The notes under the pieces were generated by a model. It was not told the DNA's origin. It saw only the letters and a program-made list of their open reading frames with translations, and ran no database searches. DNA of 64,000 bases from Streptomyces asoensis (GTDB taxonomy: Bacteria; Actinomycetota; Actinomycetes; Streptomycetales; Streptomycetaceae): positions 3,038,001 through 3,102,000 of the forward strand of contig NZ_BNEB01000005.1 in assembly GCF_016860545.1 (NCBI RefSeq). Reading direction: 5' to 3'. Below are positions 60,257-64,000 of this stretch, piece after piece. Numbering within the stretch: position 1 is the first letter of the stretch; the number at the start of each line of letters is the position of its first letter. A program made the position numbers and the translations under genes.

Positions 60257-61513
60257 ATGCCCGCAGACCCGCACGGCGATCCCTTCGAGAGCCGTCTCTC
60301 CGCCGCCCTGCACCAGGCGGGCGACGGCTTCGACTCCCCCCGCACCGGCCTGGCCACGGCCGGGGCCGTGCGCGGCCGGCGGATGCAGCTCCATCGCCGC
60401 GCCACGCTCGCGGGGGGCGCGGCGGGCATCGCCCTCGTCGGGGTGGGCGGGGCCCTGCTCGTCCCGTGGGACGACACCGCCGGCACGCCGACGCCGTCCT
60501 CCGTCGCCGCGACCGCCACCGCCACCGGGCCCGGGGCGTCCTACTCCGCCGACGACATGGTGCGCACCCTGCGCAAGCTGCTCCCCGAGGGGAAGTTCAG
60601 CCGCAGCGACGCCCGTGGCACGGACGGGAAGCAGCCGCCGCTCGCCGTGGGCGTGTTCGACGACGGCAAGGGCGTGGGGTCCATCTCGGTGGGTCTGGGC
60701 CGGATCCCGGGCAGGCCCGCCCCGTCCGGCGCGGTGATGCCCTGCCCGACGGGCGGGCAGACGGGGCTCGACAGCTGCCGTACCGAGCTGCTGCCCGACG
60801 GGTCCGCGGTCACCGTGTACCAGGGCTACGAGTACCCCGACCGCCGTGCGGACACCAAGGCGTGGGGGGCGGACCTGGTCACCCCGGCCGGGCACCATGT
60901 GAGCGTCGTCGAGTGGAACGCCGCGGCCGAGAAGGGCAAGCCGGTCACCCGCCCCGAACCTCCCTTGAGCCCGGCCCGGTTGAAGGAGCTGGCCGCGGCC
61001 TCCGAGTGGCGGCGGATCATCGACGCCCTCCCCGAGGAGAAGGCGCCGGCGACCCCGTCCGCCTCGTCGGCCAGGCCTGCGGAGATGGCGGGCTGGCTCA
61101 TCCTGCGCAAGCTCGCCCTGCTGCTGCCCAAGAAGCTGGAGCGCGTCTCGAACGGGAGCCAGGAGACCGGGTTCGGTTACTTCGTCGTCGACGACGGCAA
61201 GGGCGAGAGCCTGGTCCAGGTCAACGTGCAGCCGGACATGTCCGACGTCGCGGGAGAGCTGTTCGGCTCCGGGTCCGAGACCCTCGCCGACGGCACCCGG
61301 GTCGCGGTCCGGCAGGAGCCCGGCGAGAAGGGCGGGGCGGGGGTCGTGCAGTGGACGGTCGACACCCTGCGCAAGGACGGCATGCGGGTGGTCGTCTCGG
61401 CGTTCAACACCTCCGAGCAGCACCGGGCGGCCACCCGCGCCGAGCCCGCCCTCACCGTCGAGCAGCTGCGGGCGGTCGCGCTCAGCCCCCGCTGGGTGAG
61501 CGGCCAGGACTGA
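60257..61513 (+). CDS. single-pass membrane protein following the ECF sigma gene
   Basis: A 418-residue protein with a ~45-residue cytoplasmic N-terminus and a transmembrane helix at about 49-70 (TLAGGAAGIALVGVGGALLV). A Thr/Ala/Pro linker leads to an extracellular domain with repeated beta strands and paired Cys (CPTGGQTGLDSC). I do not recognise a family. The cytoplasmic N-terminus is the size of a short anti-sigma domain (ESRLSAALHQAG, GLATAGAVRGRRMQLHRRA), and its position after the sigma gene suggests a functional link. It ends at a hairpin. Confidence 0.7.
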   Translation: MPADPHGDPFESRLSAALHQAGDGFDSPRTGLATAGAVRGRRMQLHRRATLAGGAAGIALVGVGGALLVPWDDTAGTPTPSSVAATATATGPGASYSADDMVRTLRKLLPEGKFSRSDARGTDGKQPPLAVGVFDDGKGVGSISVGLGRIPGRPAPSGAVMPCPTGGQTGLDSCRTELLPDGSAVTVYQGYEYPDRRADTKAWGADLVTPAGHHVSVVEWNAAAEKGKPVTRPEPPLSPARLKELAAASEWRRIIDALPEEKAPATPSASSARPAEMAGWLILRKLALLLPKKLERVSNGSQETGFGYFVVDDGKGESLVQVNVQPDMSDVAGELFGSGSETLADGTRVAVRQEPGEKGGAGVVQWTVDTLRKDGMRVVVSAFNTSEQHRAATRAEPALTVEQLRAVALSPRWVSGQD

Positions 61514-61520
61514 CCGGGTC

Positions 61521-61559
61521 ACGCCCCTCTCCCGGGGCACCGGGCCGGGAGAGGGGCGT
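61521..61559. terminator. 15-bp bidirectional terminator
   Basis: ACGCCCCTCTCCCGG (61521-61535) pairs perfectly with 61545-61559 around a 9-base loop, between the convergent membrane-protein and Nramp genes. Confidence 0.85.
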
Positions 61560-61579
61560 GCGGGCCGGAGCCGGCCGGC

Positions 61580-62920
61580 TCAGAAGAAGTCCGCCCAGGG
61601 CTGGTCCACGACCTGCTTGACGCACAGCACCAGGAACAGCAACCCCGCGAGGACCAGCATCGCGTTGCTCAGCGGCCCGTTGCGCCACGCGCGGGGCGTG
61701 CGGGAGGAGTTGAGCAGCCACAGCAGGGTGCCCGCGAGGAAGGGCAGGAAGGCCGCGCCGAGCACGCCGTACAGGATGACCAGCCGGAAGGGCTGGCCCT
61801 GGAAGAGCAGCACGATCGGCGGGAAGGTCAGCCACAGCAGGTACGCGCGGAAGGGCCAGGAGCGCTCGCGCTCACCCGAGGCGACCTGTGTCCCGGTGGC
61901 GTCGCCCCGGCCGCGGGAGCGGGCGACGAAGTCGGCGAACATCAGGCTGACGCCGTGCCAGACGCCGATCAGGGAGGTGAAGGAGGTGGCGAAGAAGCCG
62001 ATCAGGAAGAAGGTGGCCGTCGCCGTGCCGTAGCGCGCCTCCAGGATGTCGCCGAGCTGCACCAGCCCCTTGTCCCCGCTCGCGAGGGCCACGTTCGCGG
62101 AGTGCAGCAGCTCGGCGCCGACGAAGAGCATGGCGACGACGAAGACGCCCGTCGTGGCGTACGCGATCCGGTTGTCGAGCCGCATGACCTTCATCCAGCC
62201 CGTGTCGGTCCACCCCTTGGCGTTGACCCAGTAGCCGTACGCGGCGAGCGTGATGGTGCCGCCGACCCCGCCGATCAGGCCGAGGGTGTTGAGGACGGAG
62301 TCCTTCTCGTCCGGCAGCACCGGCAGCAGGCCCGCGAAGGCGTCGCCGAGGTGCGGCGTGACCCGGACGGCCAGGTAGACCGTCACCACGAACATGACGC
62401 CCACCAGGACGGTCATGACCTTCTCGAACACGGCGTACTTGTTGAACCAGACGAAGACCAGGCCGACCAGACCGCAGGCGACGGCCCAGGCCTTCAGGTC
62501 CATCACGCCCGGGAAGAGCGCCTGGAGCGGCAGCGCGCTCGACGACATCGCCGCCGCGCCGTAGACGAAGCCCCAGACGACGACGTAGACGACGAAGAAC
62601 CACGTCGTCCAGCGCCCGAGGCTCGCCCAGCCGTCGAAGAGGGTGCGGCCGGTGGAGAGGTGCCAGCGGCCGGCCGCCTCGGCGAGGGAGATCTTGATCA
62701 GGCAGCCGACGACGGCCGCCCAGAGCAGGGTGTAGCCGAAGTTGCTGCCGGCGATGAGGGTGGCCACGAGGTCGCCGGCGCCGACGCCGGTCGCCGCGAC
62801 CACGATGCCGGGACCGATGTGCTTCCAACTGGACCTGCGGGGGGAGGTGTCGCCTTCGGTGCCGGATGGGGCCTCGGTGTGCGTGGAGTTTCCCTTGGGG
62901 GTTCCCGTGGTGTCCGCCAT
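61580..62920 (-). CDS. Nramp-related transporter lacking canonical metal ligands
   Basis: A 446-residue membrane protein with about 11 helices. It begins KHIGPGIVVAATGVGAGDLVATLIAGS, the Nramp helix 1 position, but the usual DPGN is GVGAGD. Helix 6, where MPH is expected, reads AAYGYWVNAKGW. Helices and lengths otherwise fit the Nramp/LeuT fold. It is likely an Nramp-like carrier with another substrate (perhaps Mg or a non-metal ion). Start ATG 62920 is chosen by fit; no clear ribosome binding site is visible. It is divergent from the M14 gene. Confidence 0.8.
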   Translation of the reverse strand: MADTTGTPKGNSTHTEAPSGTEGDTSPRRSSWKHIGPGIVVAATGVGAGDLVATLIAGSNFGYTLLWAAVVGCLIKISLAEAAGRWHLSTGRTLFDGWASLGRWTTWFFVVYVVVWGFVYGAAAMSSSALPLQALFPGVMDLKAWAVACGLVGLVFVWFNKYAVFEKVMTVLVGVMFVVTVYLAVRVTPHLGDAFAGLLPVLPDEKDSVLNTLGLIGGVGGTITLAAYGYWVNAKGWTDTGWMKVMRLDNRIAYATTGVFVVAMLFVGAELLHSANVALASGDKGLVQLGDILEARYGTATATFFLIGFFATSFTSLIGVWHGVSLMFADFVARSRGRGDATGTQVASGERERSWPFRAYLLWLTFPPIVLLFQGQPFRLVILYGVLGAAFLPFLAGTLLWLLNSSRTPRAWRNGPLSNAMLVLAGLLFLVLCVKQVVDQPWADFF

Positions 62921-63200
62921 GACGGTCAAGGAAGCGCAAAGCCGCCGGTGGGGCAAGGGGGCGTGCGCGATCTCCACCCGATGTGCCCACACTCCGGCCG
63001 GGGCGTGGATACCGGGTGACGGGCGCGCGCGTGGATACACTGCGCGGCCGGTCGCCCGCCGATTTCCGCACGTTTCCGGCCAACGCCCCTTTGTCGTCTC
63101 TTGACCTGCTCATGCCATGCCCCGACGATGAGCGGCACCGCACCGCCGCACACAGCAAGCGCACAGACCCCCACAAACCGGCTCCCCACAAGGAGAGTTC

Positions 63201-64000
63201 ATGCGACTTCGCATCCGCGGCTCAGGCACCGGCGCCACGAGCGCCCGCGGCGGCAGACGGACCGCCGCACTCGCCGCCCTGCTCACCCTCGCTCTCGCCG
63301 CCCCGGTCTCGGCCACCGTCACCGACGCGGCGGCGCGCGGCGCCGTCGAGGCGGCGCCGTCCGCCGACGACATCCACCAGTACGAGATCCACATTCCCCA
63401 CAGCACACCCCAGGACCGCACCGCGATCGCCCGGTCCGGCGTGAGCGTCGACGAGGCCGACGCGGAGACCGTCGTGGTCTCCGGCCGCGCCGACCAGGTA
63501 CGCAAGCTGCGCGCACAGGGCTACGAGGTGTCCCTGCTCGGCTCGGCGCCCGACCGGTCCGCCGGGAGCGGGGTGCGGCTCTTCGACTTCCCGACCGCCG
63601 ACTCCAAGTACCACAACTACGCCGAGACGACGGCGGAGATCGACCAGCGCATCGCCGCCTACCCGGGCATCATGAGCAAGCGGGTCATCGGCAAGTCGTA
63701 CCAGGGCCGGGACATCGTGGCGGTCAAGATCAGCGACAACGTCGGCACCGACGAGGCGGAGCCGGAGGTGCTGTTCACCCACCACCAGCACGCCCGCGAG
63801 CACCTCACCGTGGAAATGGCGCTCTACCTGATCCGCGAGCTGGGCGCCGGCTACGGCTCGGACTCGCGCGTCACCAACATGGTCAACGGCCGCGAGATCT
63901 GGATCGTCCCCGACCTCAACCCGGACGGCGGCGAGTACGACATCGCCTCCGGCTCCTACCGCTCGTGGCGCAAGAACCGGCAGCCCAACTCCGGTTCCTC
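63201..64000 (+). CDS. secreted M14 zinc carboxypeptidase (partial)
   Basis: The first 266 residues of a secreted metallopeptidase; the 3' end is beyond the window. A signal peptide (to about residue 40) is followed by a propeptide-like region. The catalytic domain starts near residue 145 (HNYAETTAEIDQRIAAYPGIMSKRVIGKSYQGRDIVAVKIS). Zinc ligands are in HHQHAREHLTVEMALYLI (H and E), and the substrate-binding Asn-Arg in SWRKNRQPN. The third zinc His would lie downstream. The ATG has AAGGAGAG upstream. Confidence 0.93.
   Translation, partial: MRLRIRGSGTGATSARGGRRTAALAALLTLALAAPVSATVTDAAARGAVEAAPSADDIHQYEIHIPHSTPQDRTAIARSGVSVDEADAETVVVSGRADQVRKLRAQGYEVSLLGSAPDRSAGSGVRLFDFPTADSKYHNYAETTAEIDQRIAAYPGIMSKRVIGKSYQGRDIVAVKISDNVGTDEAEPEVLFTHHQHAREHLTVEMALYLIRELGAGYGSDSRVTNMVNGREIWIVPDLNPDGGEYDIASGSYRSWRKNRQPNSGS

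Overview
The window is chromosomal DNA from a high-GC actinomycete, almost certainly a Streptomyces. The evidence is the extreme third-position G+C, many GTG starts, several probable leaderless genes (promoter -10 element placed directly before the start codon), a WhiB-family protein, SpoIIE-type phosphatases fused to anti-sigma-like ATPase domains, a PpgK glucokinase, a Gram-positive Tad pilus locus and a chitinase with a DasR-type operator. From memory, the gene order from sdhB through ychF, ppgK, ispH, xseA/xseB, glpX, a wbl gene, both fumarases, a penicillin-binding protein and a chitinase resembles the core region around SCO5107 to SCO5003 of S. coelicolor, in the opposite orientation. 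I could not check this by alignment. I see no tRNA, rRNA, CRISPR array, insertion sequence, prophage or biosynthetic gene cluster.

Layout. 1-9.6 kb: end of an sdhAB operon, a GH18-like membrane protein, a helical membrane protein, a PAS-PAS-GAF-SpoIIE-ATPase phosphatase, an ATPase-only protein, a Nudix hydrolase, a small SPOR-like protein and a GntR/UTRA regulator. 9.8-25.1 kb: housekeeping core, with a DUF4190/septum-formation-like protein, ychF, a DUF6542 protein, ppgK, ispH, xseAB, a RutE-like nitroreductase, a DUF4245 protein, glpX, a WhiB-like gene, a DUF1707/LiaF-like protein, class I and class II fumarases and a DUF402 protein. 25.4-35.4 kb: a second SpoIIE phosphatase, a bifunctional class A PBP, an SPFH protein coupled to a ribbon-helix-helix protein, and a PadR-ABC-FtsX export operon. 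35.4-44.7 kb: a three-gene roadblock cassette, an AI-2E/PerM protein, tandem secreted lysozyme-like enzymes, PhoH2, UppS and a methyltransferase. 44.7-57.1 kb: a RibD-like reductase, a DUF192 protein and a 14-gene minus-strand Tad pilus locus with its own two-component system, lipoprotein and OmpA-family protein. 57.3-64 kb: a GH18 chitinase, a small PH-like protein, an ECF sigma factor with a membrane protein, an Nramp-related transporter and the start of a secreted M14 carboxypeptidase.

Themes. Fumarases, SdhAB, FBPase and glucokinase are central carbon metabolism. PBP, UppS, IspH and the lysozyme-like proteins belong to cell-wall and isoprenoid supply. Two SpoIIE phosphatases and the ATPase protein are likely sigma-factor partner-switching components. 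The Tad locus reads as one transcription unit in which gene ends overlap or nearly touch, so pilin, assembly ATPase, platform proteins, pseudopilins and sensor kinase/regulator are probably co-expressed. Convergent gene pairs are usually separated by long, nearly perfect palindromic hairpins.

The points I found most worth a second look are: the SPFH/RHH pair with a perfect palindrome at its promoter; the GTPase-less roadblock trio; the Tad locus with a zinc-ribbon leader gene, an OmpA tail and a probable CTG start; an orphan intrinsic terminator and 15-codon frame upstream of uppS; an Nramp-like protein without the usual metal ligands; and the regulatory palindromes at the nitroreductase, chitinase and lysozyme-like genes.
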